64,000 nucleotides of DNA from positions 823,501 through 887,500 of the forward strand of contig NC_081809.1 of the NCBI RefSeq assembly GCF_030704535.1, written 5' to 3'. This document shows, piece after piece, positions 34,320 through 46,763 of this stretch (position 1 is its first letter; the number at the start of each line of letters is the position of its first letter). The notes beneath the pieces are model-generated. The model saw only the letters and a list, made by a program, of their open reading frames with translations. It searched no databases and was not told the origin of the DNA. Made by a program: the position numbers and the translations under genes. This stretch comes from Vitis vinifera. Lineage: Eukaryota; Streptophyta; Magnoliopsida; Vitales; Vitaceae.

Positions 34320-34720
34320 GTAAGATGTATTTTGATGAATCAAATTTCAAGATCAAGTTTAAAACTTTTTTAGAGAGAAAATTTAAAATTTGTATTATAT
34401 GAAAAAGATGAAGGATTTCAAGTGATTACAAGTGTCAAAGGTAATATTTGATATTTTTTTTCCAAATGTAATTGTTGTAGGAAGAAATGTGATGTTAAAT
34501 AACGATTTTAGAATTTTTTATGAGTTTATTATAAAATTTTGTTATCAAATTGTTATTAATATTTTTATATAATTTTTTTTTTGTTCATAGATTAAATTTG
34601 AAGATGAAGCTTTATATGTCTTGAAGAAGACATTATACGAAGGATGTCAAGTGATTACAAGTGTTAAAAGGAAACATTTGATTTTTTATTTTTATTTTTC
34701 ATTTACATATAACTATTGTA
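34320..34720. repeat. Imperfect direct duplication, unit about 265 bp
   Basis: Sequence around GTGATTACAAGTGTCAAAGG (near 34420) and GTGATTACAAGTGTTAAAAGG (near 34650), with their flanks ATGTCAAG/ATTTCAAG and TTGTAGGAAGAAATG/TTGTAGGTAGAAATG, recur in the same order. It lies directly left of the 21-bp minisatellite. Confidence 0.6.
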
Positions 34721-34852
34721 GGTAGAAATGTCATTTAACATGACATTTAAATATGTGATGATTTATAACATCTAGATTTTTTATTTTTATTTTTGAGTTA
34801 TTATTAATTAAATTGAGAGCATTTAGTCATTTGTTATGAAATTGTCATGAAT

Positions 34853-35591
34853 ATTTTGTAAGAGATAATATGAACTTTCTAAGAGAAGGTATGGACATTG
34901 TAAGAGATGGTACGAACTTTGTAAGAGATTGTACGAACTTTGTAAGAGATGATACGAACTTTTTAAGAGATGGTACGAACTCTTTAAGATAGGGTACAAA
35001 CTTTTTAAGAGATGGTACGAACTTTGTAAGATATGGTACGAACTTTCTAAAAGATGATACGAACTTTGTAAGAGAGGGTACAAACTTTCTAAGACAATGT
35101 ATGAACTTTCTAAGATATGGTATGAACTTTCTAAGATGGGGTACTAACTTTGTAAAAGAGGGTATGAACTTTGTAAGAGATGGTATGAACTTTGTAAGAG
35201 ATGGTAGGAACTTTGTAAGACATGATACGAACTTTCTAAGAGATGGTACAAACTTTCTAAGAGATGATACGAACTTTCTAAGAGATGGTACGAACTTTCT
35301 AAGACAGTGTACGAACTTTCTAAGAGATGGTACGAACTTTTTAAGAAATGGTACAAACTTTGTAAGAAATAGTATGAACTTTGTAAGAGATAGTACGAAC
35401 TTTCTAAAACAGTATACGGACTTTCTAAAAGAGGGTACGAACTTTGTAAAATATGATACGAACTTTCTAAGATAGGGTACGAACTTTTAAAAGAGGGTAC
35501 GAACTTTGTAAGATATGGTACGAACTTTGTAAGAAATGATACAAACTTTCTAAGAGATGGTACGAACTTTCTATGAAATGGTACGAACTTC
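34853..35591. repeat. 21-bp minisatellite, about 34 copies
   Basis: The unit is close to GTACGAACTTTCTAAGAGATG, with frequent variants (TTG for TTC, GAGGG for GATGG). The 21-nt period keeps both strands largely open as seven-residue repeats (NFLRDGT on plus, YHLLESS on minus). This explains the long open frames here without implying a protein. Confidence 0.95.
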
Positions 35592-36836
35592 CATAATTTC
35601 TTTTAAGAGTAATTTCCATCATTTCTAAGCTTAATTAGTATCAATAAATAATATTATTGTATTTCCATGTGGAAAAAAATTTTAGAAGTTTGAAAATTTG
35701 TAAAATTTTCGAGGGTAAAGAGAATGTGACGAAATATCATTCCTCACATTATTTGTACATTCTACAATTACTTAGTGTTTTAATTTTTTAATTTTCTTGA
35801 AAATAATTTTCATCATTTCTAAGCTTGATTAGTATCAATAAACAATATTATTTTTATTTTTAAGTGGAAAAAAATCGAAAAATTGTTAAATTTCAGGTTA
35901 TGGAGAATGTGAAGTAGGATATGAAAAATGTGAGAATTTCTCATAATTTTCATACCTTTTCTCACATTTTTAGTATCCTTTATAATTTTTTAGTGTTTTA
36001 ATTTTCTAATTTTTTTTTAGGATAATTTACATTATTTCCAATTAAAATTTTTTTTAATTTTTTTAATTTTTTGTAACAATTCTATCAATAATAACTCAAA
36101 AAAATATTATTAAACTATGTTATTGTTATTTCAAGTTAAAAAGTAAATATAAAATTTTAAAAATATAAATAATTTAGGGTACAAAAAATATGAGAACGGT
36201 ATGAAAAATGTGATAAATACATATTTGGTACTTTCATCACATTTTTCATATTGATTTTTAGTAACTTAAAAGAGTATTAGTAATTTATTTTATTGTAATT
36301 TAACTTTAAAAACCTTAAATTCAAAAAATGTAAAATTTGGAGAGTACGAAAAAAAAATTAGAACAATCTAATTATCTAAGCTTTACATATGATTATCAAA
36401 ATGTTGAATTTTAATGAAAATACTCATTTCATATTAAAATATTATCATATTTATTTTTATGTTGAATTTAAATGTTTAATAATTTGTTAAAAATAAAATA
36501 ATGTAATTAAGATATATGATGATTTTTTTTGTTAATAAATATGTTTTCAAATTTTATATCATTTTTAATTTTATTTTTATTTTTTTTCAATTCTATTTTT
36601 ATCTCATATTTATTTTATTTAAGCCCAAATTGTTAAGAAGTGAGGAAGAAAGAAGGCCTCAACCGATTATTCCCTGATTAAGTGAAATTTTTATTTCAAA
36701 TTTAAAATGGACGACCGAGATGTAATCTTGAACATCCAAAAACTTTTCGGTCGGTACCGAAGAGGTACCTTAGAATTTTCCTGAAAAATTACTTCATGGT
36801 AGAGTTTGGAAGGGACACAGAAGTCAAGTCACAAAC
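35592..36836. other. AT-rich spacer with imperfect repeats
   Basis: A block with CATTTCTAAGCTTAATTAGT near 35628 recurs near 35815 with CATTTCTAAGCTTGATTAGT. The rest is AT-rich without a supported gene. Confidence 0.5.
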
Positions 36837-37258
36837 TTGCTGCTCACCCTTGCCGTATACGCAACCATATGTAACCACGCAGGCCTGTCATTTCGGTTCC
36901 CGGGAGCTCGATACACGTGGGAGCATTTCTGCGACATGGTCGGACGCACGTGCACCGGCGATCAGAAAATATGGGCGGCTGTTTCGGATAAGGCTAAGAA
37001 CCAAGCATCTAATTGCGTGAACGGCGACTTTTTTACTTCCGTTTGTGGGGATAATGAGTGAGAAAGGAAAAGTTTGGGAGAGAATTGTGAAGAAACAACC
37101 CTGAAGGGTAGCTCAGTTGGTCAGGCCTTGGGTTTGCTCCCCAATGGTCACCAGTTCGAGTCCCCTCAGGGCCACTGGAGGTTTACCCGGTCGTTAACTT
37201 CAGGACCCCGTGGGATTAGTCGAGGTGTGCGTAAGCTGACCCGGACATCCACGGTTAT

Positions 37259-37297
<39 letters not shown>

Positions 37298-37458
37298 ATT
37301 GTGAAGAAACGTGGACTGTATGAAACGAAATTGGAGGAGATCACTTCCGTTTCTTCACTCAACAGAGTGTTGCATCAGGAGTTTCAACAAGTGTGTAGCA
37401 TAAGCAAGAGCCGCCAATTTGGGTGGAAAAAATGAGGTTGATGAACCTTATACCCTGA
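36837..37458 (+). pseudogene. PRISE/VEP1-like copy 3, decayed 3' fragment
   Basis: Clear homology to the last third of the two complete copies: LLTLAVYATICNH, FRFPGARYTWEHFCDM, KAKNQASNCVNGDFFT and a tail ending near the TGA at 37456. The N-terminal half, including the nucleotide-binding and catalytic motifs, is absent. There are frame breaks around CDM/VGRTC. About 70-80 bp is missing where the copies read TWKSMWKVVCEVF. A SINE (37097-37294) interrupts the fragment. The remains are non-functional. Confidence 0.92.
37097..37294 (+). mobile_element. tRNA-derived SINE inside the PRISE pseudogene
   Basis: A pol III A box (TAGCTCAGTTGG) and B box (GTTCGAGTCCC) near the 5' end, about 160 bp of body, then a poly-A tail of about 35. 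A perfect 16-bp target duplication, AGAATTGTGAAGAAAC, lies at 37081-37096 and 37295-37310. The perfect duplication and clean tail indicate a fairly recent insertion. Confidence 0.95.
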
Positions 37459-37996
37459 CCAAAACATGGCTTGATTCGCCTTTTATTTGGTTAATGAATG
37501 CCTCTGTTTCCACTTTATATCAGGAGTTTAGGAGACAAATTTTTTTTCCTTGTGTGTTCATATCCAAATGCTGACAATTCCCTGTAAAAAACTTTCTCAC
37601 ATGATTACACTCCACTTCAACTTCCCTGTGGAACAGAGCCCCCGTGCTACATAATTGTTCTGGGTGTCTCCAGAATTGAAGCCCATGGGCTCCTATGGTA
37701 TTCTTTATCAGGAGCTCAGGAAGGCAATCCATTATGGTCCATGGAGTACTATAAACTAACAATGTCAACAATGGATAATGGTATGCCCAACGTGTTTAAG
37801 CTACTGCTACTCATTTCTCATATTGGAAGACTTATTTTATTAACAGAAACTCAACGTTCAAAGCATTCAATCAGCCAAATGGAATGTGTGCAATGTCATG
37901 AATGTACAACGTGTGGGGCTGCCATTCTATCACATTTAACCACTCGGTTGAGACCTTGCCCGGATTCTACTCCACCTGCAAAATCATCCATTCAAC

Positions 37997-40900
37997 TTAA
38001 ATGTCTTCGTCGATATGATTTTCATGTCTTTTTAAGCTATGCATGAGGTCTGATTTTGAGAAGTGAGAACTCACGAGGCTATCACGGCCAGAAGTACAAG
38101 CAGGTCTTCGAGGGGGGAGCCGTTGGTGTGGCGTTCTCTGCAGATTGTCGGTTTGATTTGATTACATAAACAATCAACTCATCATAAACTGTAGAACAGA
38201 TCGAGATAGGTTGGGATTGTATTGGTGTTCCATTTAATACCTGTAACTTTGGGCGCAATGTCTCTACGGCCACTGTTGATTTTTGGTTCATTCCTGCACC
38301 TTGCTGTTCAGGGGAAGGGGAAAAAAGGTATTTGAGATCAAGTTCAACAAATGGGCAACTATCTACCCCTATGTTTATTATATTCAGTCCTAGATTCAAG
38401 TTTACGATAATCACTAGCAAACCTTTTGAGGTAAAGGGGAACTTTGCTCCGAATTATATGAAGATTGATGTCTATCCAAATCAAAAAAGAAGAATTTATT
38501 TTAAGTTTTTTTGGGGCAAATACCTTGCATAATGCCCAGTCTGCTGAATCAAAGAAGGCACGTTCATTATCCTGCAACATATTTATGAATTTGTACGGGT
38601 TTGATTCTACTTTCAGGTGTTCAAATGAAGCATACAAAAGAGACTGAAATCCAAAGAGGGGTGAGGGAAAAGTTTTGCTTACCTTCGAAATCAGAGGCTT
38701 CTTCTTTGGCGCAAGTCCTCCATATTTCTTCACCTCGGATGTTGCCTATAATTTGCACATTATATAGAAGGATTATAAATTTATATATAGCATATGACAA
38801 TGCATGGTGTGTAACAGGTTGAAAAAGGTAGGAAAAAAAGTCCATGGAAAGCTTATTCACCAAACATCATGATCATACACCATGTCAACACAAGTAGCAG
38901 ACTCAATGATATGAGAGTTGTTAATGTTTATATTGTAGTTATAAATTCAAATGGGGAAAATGGCCTTGGAAATTTTGATGGAAACTTCAGCTAGCATAAA
39001 AAGAAAATGTAGAAAAATTATATTAGGAAATGACTAAGACACAGTGTGAAACCCAGACAAATGAGGAGCACACAAATAAGATCCCGGAAAGGCCCAAATG
39101 GGAACATGTTAGCTGCCAAAGAAGGAGAAGAAAGAAGATATTTTCATTGGATTATTCCATGGTGGTAAAGTAGAATCATATCCCTACTCAATCTCAATCA
39201 TGAATGAACAAAACTGAAAAAAAAAAAAATCCTCAAACTGTTCATATCTTTACACATCCCATTCAAGCTAAAAATGGGGACTTTGATATCATAGGATGGC
39301 ACTTTCCATTAGTATATTTAGTAGCAAGATTATACAATACCCATTAATCTGATACCTTCTTCTTAGTCATGTGAATGTTTTAAAATCAATTGCTATTGTT
39401 AAATAAATAGGTCTCGAGGCTTGAGGGAAGAGCAAAACAAACTAAGAGGAATGGTCCTAGAGTGAGAATGGAGTACTAAGGAGCACATAAGGGAAGACCC
39501 TTAGAGATGGACTAAAGAACTCTTCAGAAGCCTAAGTTTAAAGTGATCTTAATCTTGTTCTCTCTTTATAACTGGACTCTAGGGCCTTCTATATAACAGG
39601 CCAAGGTTCAACCCTATTGGTCAACGAGGCCAATTGGAGGCCTCCATAAGCTTGTATCAATGACCCCTTCAACTGGCATTTCGATGCTCACAGTGAGACA
39701 TGGCAATCAATGGTAGTAAGTCCCTTAATGGCACATTCTCCATTCTCTCAATTTGCCTAAAGCAAGTAAAACGGCTTATCCCAGCTTTACAAGTGTCTGG
39801 TTCCATCCACCAAACCAAGGCCCTCAACCTACTTTATGAACCCAATGGCAAGAAGGCAAACCCCCACCATCAAATATATGAAGTACGAATCACATCTTTA
39901 GTGAGACATCTTTGAAAGAGTGTGGGCACTAAGTGAAGAGATAATGGAGCAATATAAAGTAGGGGCAAATGCCATCATGGAATGAGGGTTTTTTTTGTTT
40001 TTTTTTTATAGGTAAATCTTTGTCCCCTTTGGCACTTGAACCTGAAACCTCCCATAAACCCTCTGCATCCCTTTACCATGTGAGCCAAGCCTCAAGGGCC
40101 AGGGGTTGTCTGTTGTTACCATCTGCAAGAAGGATCAACATCAACATACAAGGGGTGGGGCAAGTCAACATCACCCTTATGGGGAGTGTTGACTCAATGC
40201 TACTCATACAAGGGGGCTCGACTCAACAACACTCTTGTCAAGAGGGTTGGCTCAATGTCATCCCTATGCTATGTAAGTCAAGTCAATGTCATCCCTACAA
40301 GGGAGGTCGAATATATATTAAATACACGAGGGGCATAAAGCATATGGAGGCTGTAAGGGGTTACCTCTAAAAACCAAAGGGGTTAACCCTCTCCCCTCCT
40401 TTATGTGTAAACAAGGTGACCTTCTCCCTTCGTTCAACAAGTATCCTCTCCCTCTTAAAGGTGATATGCACGCTTCTTACCACAAATGAACATCCACATT
40501 GAGAGCATCCACTAAGGGGGGGTAAGTGTGCCATGCATAAATTTCAAATTTCAACCTAAGGAGTACGTCAATGCAAAGAAGTGCATCTAGTGAAGCAAGA
40601 CACCCTAAGTCATGCAAACAGAGAACCATTTGAAAAATCCAAAATTTCACATTACAACACATATTGTAAGCACATAGGTTCACATGGGAACATTAGGTAC
40701 ATAAAATTGACTATCAAGGCAAGAAATTTATGTGTCTTAATCAGAAAATGATTGTAATTATAGCATGGGATAAAAAGGATATTTAATTAAAAAGGATAAA
40801 ATAGTCCTTAAAACACAAAAGAAAATTAAATCCCATTTGAATAAAACTATCATCCATTTTTTTTTTCCTTCCAATGCTCCCATCTTTTCTCTATTCTTCC

Positions 40901-41955
40901 CAATATCCATTATCATATCTTGTTGGCTATAGAGTAAGCCATATATATCACTATAACTTTCTAATTAGGAACTATCTTTATCCTCTTGACTAAATATCCT
41001 TTTCAAAATGAAAAATAATAATAATGACTATTATATGCTTTAAAAATAATAATAAAATAATAAAATAAAATAAAAAACCGGAAGAAGAAGAAGAAGAAGA
41101 AAAGAGTTCAGATCCCCAAAATTAATCTCCATTTGCAGCAAAGGGGGTCTGTCTAAAGCTCACATGAGGTGTTGCTCAGTTCAGGGGCAAATAAGTGATT
41201 TCATTCACAAGACAAGGTCCACGTGAACCAGCTGACAAACAGCCATCCTTGTTCGTGTACTCTGTGATACTGTTGTACCGTACACTGCTGCCGACATTTT
41301 TCAAGAATGTATCTGATGTGTACGTATCACAGGCTTCACAGCCGTGACTTATGGGACCACCTACAGTACTACCCTGGAGCCCTCCACACGTGATTTCCCC
41401 ATCCCAACGGATCCCACCCAGATCTTAAGATCCGGACAACCGCCTCTTTGGGCCTGACCCATCCTCAAAATATCTCCACCATTTCGGCCCATACACAGAA
41501 GTCACCACAAAAAATGCAAGTAATAAGTAAATTAACAAAAATTTAATTTTTTAAAAAAAACAAACAAATAAAAAATAATGATCGCATGTTTGCCATGTGT
41601 ATCGTACGCCATAGACACGTCTCCTTTGGCATGCAACCACCACACTTAGATCTCTGATCACGGGTTAAACGTGACCCACATTACATCATAGGCCGCGCCG
41701 CTCACAGAAATGGGCCAGCCCATACGGTGAAGCCCACTAAACTCATCCCCTCCTCATCACATGGCATTTACATATTTTCAGGAATTAGTTTTCCGGGAAA
41801 TTCGGTAACATAATTCACCAAATTCAGAAACAAATCAGAAAAAAAAAAAAAATTTCCCTGTAAAGAAACCAAGAAAAAGAAAGAGTTGAATTGCGGGGTA
41901 CCTCGTGATCTTGGGAAGAAGGAAAGAAGCCGTCTCCCCTGTTGCAATCCGCCAT
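37997..41955 (-). CDS. Endosulfine/ARPP-19-like PP2A inhibitor, 5 exons
   Basis: Small protein of the ENSA/ARPP-19 family. In animals and yeast it inhibits PP2A-B55 once phosphorylated by Greatwall; the plant role is less clear. Exons: 41902-41955, 38683-38745, 38524-38571, 38241-38303, 37997-38137; 122 residues, all phase 0 with GT-AG borders. Exon 1 gives MADCNRGDGFFPSSQDHE, then KKYGGLAPKKKPLISK, then DNERAFFDSADWALCK with the phosphosite motif FDSADW (Ser about 48; animals have FDSGDY). QGAGMNQKSTVAVETLRPKL follows, then RTPHQRLPPRRPACTSGRDS and a short C-terminal tail. Intron 1 is 3.2 kb and carries a SINE. A 5' UTR intron of about 0.2 kb (near 41966-42178) is suggested by splice signals. 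I found no earlier in-frame ATG joined by splicing. Confidence 0.88.
39988..40103 (-). mobile_element. SINE (tRNA-related), minus strand, in the endosulfine-like intron 1
   Basis: Read on the minus strand: A-box-like TGGCTCACATGG, B-box-like GGTTCAAGTGCC about 40 bp later, then a tail of TATAAAAAAAAA and A-rich sequence. No clear target duplication was seen. It differs from the SINE at 37097. Confidence 0.55.
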
Positions 41956-42178
41956 GAAAACCCTCCTGTGAATCAAACCAACAGAAACTTCATACCCAAA
42001 CCCAAAATCCTCCGAATATAACTGAAAACCATAAGAAACACTAAGAACAAAAACAATTCCGCAATTACAATTTCTTCCGGGGCAGGAAGTGAAAGGAAAG
42101 TTGCAACTAGAACACCCAATTCCGCAAATAAATAGCGGACAAGAAGAAGAAAACAAGGGAGAGGGAATCTGAGAATAC

Positions 42179-42400
42179 CTTGAAGAAGAGATAAAGGACA
42201 AGTGAGGAAAGAGAAGGGGGGGGGGGAGAAAGGGGAAAGAGAAAAAGAAAAGAGAAGAGAGAGAAGAGGGGGGTGGAGTGCGGGGGTTAGATAAGGATAC
42301 TAGGAGATATATGGGAATTATGGGAAGAGAATTTGGAAGTAAAACTAAGAAGCAAAGCACAAGGGGTGGAGGAGAGAGGGAGTGAAGAGCGGTAGAGAAG
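42179..42400 (-). promoter_or_regulatory. CT-rich 5' UTR/core promoter zone of the endosulfine-like gene
   Basis: The minus strand is a long pyrimidine tract (CTCTTCTCTTTTC and similar) upstream of a donor-like CTTCAAG/GTATTCTC near 42178. CT-rich tracts around transcription starts are common in plants. No TATA element is evident. Confidence 0.4.
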
Positions 42401-42732
42401 TTCCGTTTAAAGCTGTTAGTATTTCTCTATCAGGAGGGCCCCATTTCCCCCAAACATCCCACGCCCTTCTCTTCCTCACGTGCCCCTCACCCCTCCTTAC
42501 CGACACTAACAAAATTCCAAAAGAAGAAAAAAAAAATTGAAACAAATTGTACATTAATTAATCATTAATCATAATGATGAAAAATGCTAAGTTGCTTTAA
42601 CTTTATTTATCAAACAACGACTATATAAATATTGAGATTAGGATCATTCAGGTATAACAAATTTTTTTTTTTAAAAGTACCATTAAATTTTATCAAATTA
42701 AAAACAAAAATAAAAATAAATTATAAAAGAAA

Positions 42733-43060
42733 ATTTTAAAAACAAAAATGATTTTGTATATTCTATTTTGTACAATTATGTTTTTAAGGAGAAAATATTA
42801 ATATTTATATTACTACCTAATTACAAATTTTTTTCTTTTTTATTTCTTTTTACTTGTAGGAAATAACCTTATTTAAAACCCATATGGAAAATAAAGCAAA
42901 AAATTTTAAGAACAAAAATGATTTTTATATTCTATTTATGTTTATTTCTATTTTGTCCACGTATGCTATTAAGGAGAAAATATTAGCATTTATATTACTA
43001 ATTTATTATTTTTATTTATTTGTAGGAAATTACATTATTTAAAACCCATATGGAAAATAA
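42733..43060. repeat. Tandem duplication, unit about 165 bp
   Basis: Blocks ending AAAACCCATATGGAAAATAA near 42894 and again near 43060 are preceded in both by AAGGAGAAAATATTA and ACAAAAATGATTTT. It lies in AT-rich DNA with no gene. Confidence 0.8.
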
Positions 43061-43164
43061 AGCACACATTTTTATGACGAGGATGATAAATATAAGAGTG
43101 TCCATGTCACACTGATTTATCCACTCATCAGACTTCACAATAAATCTATTAATGTTCCCAACGG

Positions 43165-45980
43165 TTCAATTTCTGTCTCACATCCTTGGGCTTTGGACCA
43201 TAACAAGATCATATTTTAATTATTATTATTATTTTAAATCTAAAATTTGGGCTGAGTTCTGCTGTACATGTGTGAGCCCAATATGGTTGACTTCTGATTA
43301 AGTCAATTTAATATTATCATATTTTTAGCAAAGTCAGCTCCATTCAAAAGCACAATAGGTAGACTTGAGCATGTCAAAATCAGCTTATTTTAAGCAAAAT
43401 TTTTATTAAAAAAAATATAAAAAAAAAATAACTTGCCGGCACAAATTTTTAATAAGAATATCTAAATATTCATATTAAAAATTAAATTTAACTTAAATCC
43501 ACATCAGATTAAATATAATTAAATATTTAAGTTATTTCTAATTTATAAATATCTAAAAATCATTCAATATTAAATTTTTATTTAATGTTGATTCTATGTG
43601 TTAAAAATATTTATAAAATTAATTCTTTTATTTCTTTTTATAAGAAAAAATGATTTTACATGTTTTTTTTTTATTAATATCGTTAAAAATGATAAGCTAA
43701 AAAGAACTATCTGTAAAATTAGAGTTTTGAGTCAAAATGACCCATTTATTAAAAATATATATATAAGATGTAACCACCTTTTGAGCTATAAAATTGGAGT
43801 TTTTAGTCAAAATGATTCATTTATTAAAAAAAAAAAATATATATATATATATATAAAAGATGTAACCACCTTTTGAAATTTTTATCATTTTAGTTAAAGT
43901 CTCAATTGATAACTAAAATATTAAAAAAAAAAAAAATTTATGACATAACATCTACATGGCATCAAAGAAGGTCAATTTGAACATAAATTTCAAAAAATGA
44001 TTACATCTTATATTTTTTTTTTTAATAAATGAGCCATTTTGACCCAAATCTCGTAAAATTGTCTAAATTTTAAAAGGAATTGTGAAAGAAACAAACGAGC
44101 CCTTGACACCTCACCAACCATCGTGGCATGACGTACGCTTTTAAAAGAAGAGCCACACGCATAACGTCACTCATGTTAAAGAAGCCCCGCTCCAACCTCA
44201 CTAGCTATTCTTAGAAGAGTTCGATTAATTTCATTCTACTCCCTAATATTTGACTTAAATACATATCATTACCCTAAATTTAAAATTTCGTCACATATGT
44301 TTCCTATTATTTTCCATCCATAATTTTATTCTTATTTATTTTGATTCAAAAAAAAAAAAAATATTTAATACAATTTTAAATTTACAATAACTAACTATAT
44401 TTTATCAAAACCCGAAGAATGTAAATGAACTTTACCTTCAATAAATAATATTTAACAAACTTTTGAAAAATATATAAGATTTTATTTTGATAAATATTTT
44501 TCAAAACAGTTTTTTATTTTCCAAAATAAAAAAAAAATATTTCTTTTAGTTTTAAAAATAAAAATAATATGTTTTCAAATAACATTTTTATAATTATTTT
44601 TTTCCTAACGTTCAATTTCTGTCTCACCTCCTTGGGCTTTGGACCATAACAAGATCATATTTTAATTATTATTATTATTTTAAATCTAAAATTTGGGCTG
44701 AACTCAGCTGTACATGTGTGAGCCCAATATGGTTGACTTTTGATTAAGTCAATTTAATTTTATCATATTTATAGCAAAGTCAGCTCAATTCAAAAGCAAA
44801 ATAGGTTGACTTGAGGATGTCAAAATCAGCTTATTTTAAGCAAAATTTTTATTAAAAAAATATAAAAAAATAACTTGCCGGCACAAATTTTTAATAAGAA
44901 TATCTAAATATTCATATTAAAAATTAAATTATCAGATTAAATATAATTAAATATTTAAGCTATTTCTGATTTATAAATATCTAAAAATCATACAGTATTA
45001 AATTTTTATTTAATGTTGATTCTACATGTTAAAAAATTTATAAAATTAATTCTTTTATTTCTTTTTATAATTAAAAATGATTTCACATGTTTAATTTTTT
45101 TATTAAAGTCGTTAAAAACGATAAAGTAAAAAAAATGAACCGTAAAATTTGAGTTTTGAGTCAAAATGACCCATTTATTAAAAAATATATATATAAGATG
45201 TAACCATCTTTTAAAACTTATTTTCAAATTGGCATCTTTAGTGTCATATAGTCATATCATAAAAAAATATTTTTTTTCATCATTTTAATTAAAACCTCAA
45301 TTGATAACTAAAATAATGAAAAAAAAATTATAACATAACATCTATGTGGCATCAAAAAAACCAATTTGAACATAAATTTAAAAAAGTGGTTACATCTTAT
45401 ATTTTTTTTAATAAATGAGCCATTTTGACCCAAAACTAGTAAAATTGTCTAAAATTTAAAAGGAATTGTGAAAGAAACAAACAAGCCCTTGACACCTCAC
45501 CAACCATCGTGGCATGACGTACGCTTTTAAAAGTCACTCATGTTAAAGAAGCCACGCTCCAACCTCACTAGCTATTCTTAGAAGAGTTCGATTAATTTCA
45601 TTCTACTCCCCGATATTTGACTTAAATACGTATCATTACCCTAAATTTAAAATTTCCTCACATATGTTTCCTATTCTTTTCCATCCATAATTTTATTATT
45701 ATTTATTTTAATTCAAAATAAAGAAGGTATTTAATAAAATTTTAAATTTATAATAACTAACTATATTTTATCAAAACCCGAAGAATGTAAATTAACTTTA
45801 CCTTCAATAAATAATATTTAACAAACTTTTGAAAAAAAAATATATAAGATTTTATTTTGATAAATATTTTTCAAAACGTTTTTCTATTCTCCAAAATAAA
45901 AAATAATTTTTTAGTTTTAAAAATAAAAATAATATGTTTTCAAATAACATTTTTTAATTATTTTTATTTTTTTTTCTTAT
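43165..45980. repeat. 1.44-kb tandem duplication
   Basis: The unit starts GTTCAATTTCTGTCTCAC at about 43165 and again at about 44608. The second copy follows the first nearly throughout to about 45980, including GGGCTTTGGACCATAACAAG, TAACTTGCCGGCACAAATTT, CACCTCACCAACCATCGTGG and TCAAATAACATTTTT. The copies differ by small indels and substitutions. Copy 1 has an extra internal doubling near 43720-43870. No protein-coding gene is seen. Confidence 0.92.
43715..44060. mobile_element. Inverted-repeat MITE-like block, with a second copy in the duplicate unit (about 45140-45450)
   Basis: TTTTGAGTCAAAATGACCCA plus TATAAGATGTAACC at the left is mirrored by ATTACATCTTATA plus ATGAGCCATTTTGACCCAAA at the right. 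The whole is about 0.35 kb and AT-rich between the arms. It looks like a MITE carried along in the 1.44-kb duplication. No target duplication was resolved. Confidence 0.55.
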
Positions 45981-46763
45981 GACTAATTAAAAATAATTAT
46001 ATAAATTTAAAAGTTAATTAAAAATAAAACACAACATATAAAAATTATTTTTAAAAATATAAAAAGCAAATTAAGAAAATTTCAAGTTACCAAAAAATAT
46101 TAGATCTTAAAAACTGTTTTTGGAAATATTTTTAAAAACACTTTCCAAATAAGGCATAAGCATCCAGACCATTGACCCGTGGCATTTAGAATCTGACATC
46201 TGCTTGCCCACAGGGATTACTGGGTTTGATACCATCCACCCACCAAGACAGTCCTTTTCCCATTGATACTTATCCCAGGGATAGACTTAAGGATTCATTG
46301 AAAGGCAAAGAGTGAAAGATTCATTCTAGAAGGAAAAAAAAATGACATAATTAAAATATTTAGCTTAGTAGGAAGCCCATAAGAGGAACAACAAATCTGC
46401 ATAGAAACTGTAATCAAGAGTTTATTTTACAGCCCATTTTGGAGCAATACACAACGATACTGGACAATTGGGAGGCAAGGTACAAGAGAAAACACTGGGT
46501 TTAAGCTAGTTTCTAGCATAATTTATTGCTTTCACTCACCAATTTTGTCTAAATTCCACTCAATCCCTATTCTATTAATTGTCTTTTGGCTTTGGTTTTA
46601 GTGCCTGAGAACCTGATCTCGTCATTTTTACATTTGTAGTGGGACTCCTTTGAGTCTTTTTCATCTCCTACTGATATATAGAGATATGCCATTATGGCTT
46701 CTTCTCCTTAATTTTCCTTCTGTTTTTTTTTTAATTGGTATGGTGATGATCAGTTCCTGGTAT

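Noticed and set aside
35101-35475. 124-codon open frame of heptapeptide repeats as a gene
   Set aside because: It lies wholly inside a 21-bp minisatellite that is also open on the other strand; there is no splice or domain support.
37097-37180. A tRNA gene
   Set aside because: The A and B boxes are there, but no cloverleaf with proper acceptor stem follows. The poly-A tail and 16-bp target duplication identify a SINE.
37074-37304. 76-codon open frame through the SINE
   Set aside because: It is a translation of SINE body and poly-A tail, not a host exon.
38082-38420. 112-codon open frame as a single-exon gene
   Set aside because: Only 38241-38303 (exon 4) and 38082-38137 (part of exon 5) are real exon sequence; the intron between is read through by chance.
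39969-40370. 133-codon open frame in the endosulfine-like intron
   Set aside because: It starts in a T-rich SINE tail and continues through short GGG/CAAC-type repeats; no domain is seen.
41824-42360. 178-codon open frame as the endosulfine-like N-terminus
   Set aside because: The part upstream of the ATG at 41955 is low-complexity leader with probable 5' UTR intron signals; the family has a short N-terminus.
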